A DNA stretch of 8,307 nt from Bacillota bacterium (lineage in GTDB: Bacteria > Bacillota > Clostridia > Lachnospirales > Lachnospiraceae): NCBI GenBank assembly GCA_023428885.1, contig JAEYWQ010000066.1, positions 1 to 8,307 on the forward strand, in the 5' to 3' direction. Both the position numbers and the translations under genes were made by a program. The notes under the pieces were generated by a model that was not told where the DNA came from, made no database searches, and saw nothing but the letters and a program-made list of their open reading frames with translations. Numbering within the stretch: the stretch's first letter is position 1; each line of letters starts with the position of its first letter. Below, piece after piece: positions 7,845 to 8,307 of this stretch.

Positions 7845-7873
7845 TGTACAAATGGGGAATACTATGTTATTAT
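7845..7873 (+). promoter_or_regulatory. possible sigma-A-type promoter for radC
   Basis: TGTACA (7845-7850, four of six matches to TTGACA) and TATTAT (7868-7873, five of six to TATAAT) are separated by 17 nt, about 170 nt before the radC start at 8046. The surroundings are AT-rich, so chance matches are likely; this is only a candidate. Confidence 0.25.
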
Positions 7874-7888
7874 AAAAGGTGATTTAGT

Positions 7889-7909
7889 GGGTTAAATTGG
7901 CCCGTTTTT
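7889..7909 (+). terminator. possible weak intrinsic terminator or attenuator
   Basis: GGGTTA (7889-7894) can pair with TGGCCC (7898-7903) across a 3-nt loop as three G-C, two U-G and one A-U pair, and is followed after one G by five T residues (7905-7909). The stem is short and wobble-rich. It would suit the end of the rnhA-to-ynbB-like transcript, but if the candidate promoter just upstream is real it would act in the radC leader instead. Confidence 0.35.
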
Positions 7910-7965
7910 CCTTATAATCCGAAACTTTCTTGGAGAGATGGAATGGAGTTTACGGATGGATGAAA

Positions 7966-7988
7966 GTGTGAAATCTTCTATTTCACAC
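7966..7988. repeat. perfect 9-bp hairpin 1 upstream of radC
   Basis: GTGTGAAAT (7966-7974) and ATTTCACAC (7980-7988) form a perfect 9-bp inverted repeat with the 5-nt loop CTTCT. There is no T-tract, so it is not a terminator. It lies between a possible early radC start (ATG 7956 with GGAG 7 nt upstream) and the preferred start at 8046. Confidence 0.75.
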
Positions 7989-8003
7989 CGCCTATTAAGG
8001 CAG

Positions 8004-8025
8004 TATCGCAAGCAGTCTTGCGATA
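8004..8025. repeat. perfect 9-bp hairpin 2 upstream of radC
   Basis: TATCGCAAG (8004-8012) and CTTGCGATA (8017-8025) form a perfect 9-bp inverted repeat with the 4-nt loop CAGT. The right arm can alternatively pair weakly downstream, CTTGC (8017-8021) with GCAAG (8027-8031), which would overlap the start of the radC ribosome binding site AAGGTGA (8029-8035). The two pairings are mutually exclusive. Confidence 0.75.
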
Positions 8026-8045
8026 TGCAAGGTGATGGTATTACA

Positions 8046-8307
8046 ATGAAAGAATTACCGGTATCAGAACAACCTTATGAGAAGTGTGAGATGTATGGAG
8101 CCAGAGCTTTATCCGATGCGGAATTACTTGCAGTAATATTGCGTAATGGTACTAGGAACTTACGATCAACTGATGTGGCTGTTAAGATACTAAACCACAA
8201 GTCCTGTGAAAAAGGCTTGTGTGGATTACAGTATATGACTCAGCATGAACTGATGAGCATTCCTGGAATCGGAAGGGTAAAAGCTATTCTATTGCAATGT
8301 GTATTAG
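8046..8307 (+). CDS. radC: RadC family protein, N-terminal part (runs off window)
   Basis: The first 87 codons of a RadC/YsxA-type protein; the window ends inside the gene. The visible part matches the family N-terminus: KELPVSEQPYEK, then YGARALSDAELLAVILRNGT, and a helix-hairpin-helix-like segment LMSIPGIGRVKAILLQ. The JAB/MPN metalloprotease-like domain expected in full-length members would lie beyond the edge. RadC is conserved but its role is unclear; the old link to recombinational repair is not firmly supported. Start 8046 is preferred because homologs begin with M-K-x-L-P and AAGGTGA (8029-8035) lies 10 nt upstream. ATG 7956, also with a good GGAG, would add 30 residues encoded across two perfect hairpins and seems less likely. 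It is separated by 336 nt from the preceding gene and so is probably a different transcription unit. Confidence 0.88.
   Translation, partial: MKELPVSEQPYEKCEMYGARALSDAELLAVILRNGTRNLRSTDVAVKILNHKSCEKGLCGLQYMTQHELMSIPGIGRVKAILLQCVL

Larger units (their letters stand above)
7710..8045. other. 336-nt intergenic/leader region before radC
   Basis: No convincing gene is seen here. The first half is AT-rich with nested inverted repeats: an outer 8-bp pair ACTAGTAA (7755-7762) with TTACTAGT (7838-7845), and an inner 8-bp pair ATAGCATA (7764-7771) with TATGCTAT (7800-7807). A TATAAT lies at 7795-7800 without a good -35 element. Then come a possible promoter (7845-7873), a possible weak terminator (7889-7909) and two perfect hairpins close to radC (7966-7988 and 8004-8025). 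From 7896 the region is open in the radC frame, so an N-terminal extension is formally possible. Confidence 0.6.

Overview
The window looks like a low-GC Gram-positive chromosome, most likely a clostridium of the Lachnospiraceae type. The reasons are the AT-rich coding sequence, strong AAGGGAG/AAAGG-type ribosome binding sites, MutL with an endonuclease motif (so no MutH-type system is expected), and the gene order mutS-mutL-miaA followed by a YnbB-type PLP enzyme. A genus assignment is inference; no rRNA or other definitive marker is present.

Layout: positions 1-104 are a GC-richer, noncoding-looking leader containing a perfect 12-bp inverted repeat. Then come five co-directional, closely spaced genes on the plus strand: rnhA (RNase HI, 105-584), mutS (606-3239), mutL (3260-5377), miaA (5442-6389) and a methionine gamma-lyase/YnbB-family PLP protein (6438-7709). 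The gaps are only about 20 to 64 nt and hold ribosome binding sites, so this is probably one transcription unit. A roughly 336-nt region with several inverted repeats, a possible weak terminator and a possible promoter separates it from radC, whose first 87 codons (from 8046) end at the window edge.

Functionally, mutS and mutL form the mismatch-repair core: MutS recognises the mismatch and MutL nicks the new strand, both probably steered by the beta clamp (a QLSLF motif is visible near the MutS C-terminus). rnhA removes RNA from RNA:DNA hybrids and sits immediately upstream. miaA modifies A37 of tRNAs reading U-starting codons and commonly neighbours mutL in bacteria. The PLP enzyme is a conserved but poorly understood neighbour. 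All catalytic motifs checked are intact.

This is mainly a conserved housekeeping locus and I see no new defence or mobile system. The points most worth a second look are: (i) an in-frame 21-bp minisatellite, seven units long, in the MutL linker; (ii) a near-identical 22-nt translation-start module with paired in-frame ATGs at both rnhA and mutL; (iii) the GC-rich inverted-repeat element ahead of rnhA; (iv) two tandem perfect hairpins just ahead of the radC start; and (v) rnhA coupled to mutSL, with no hfq after miaA.
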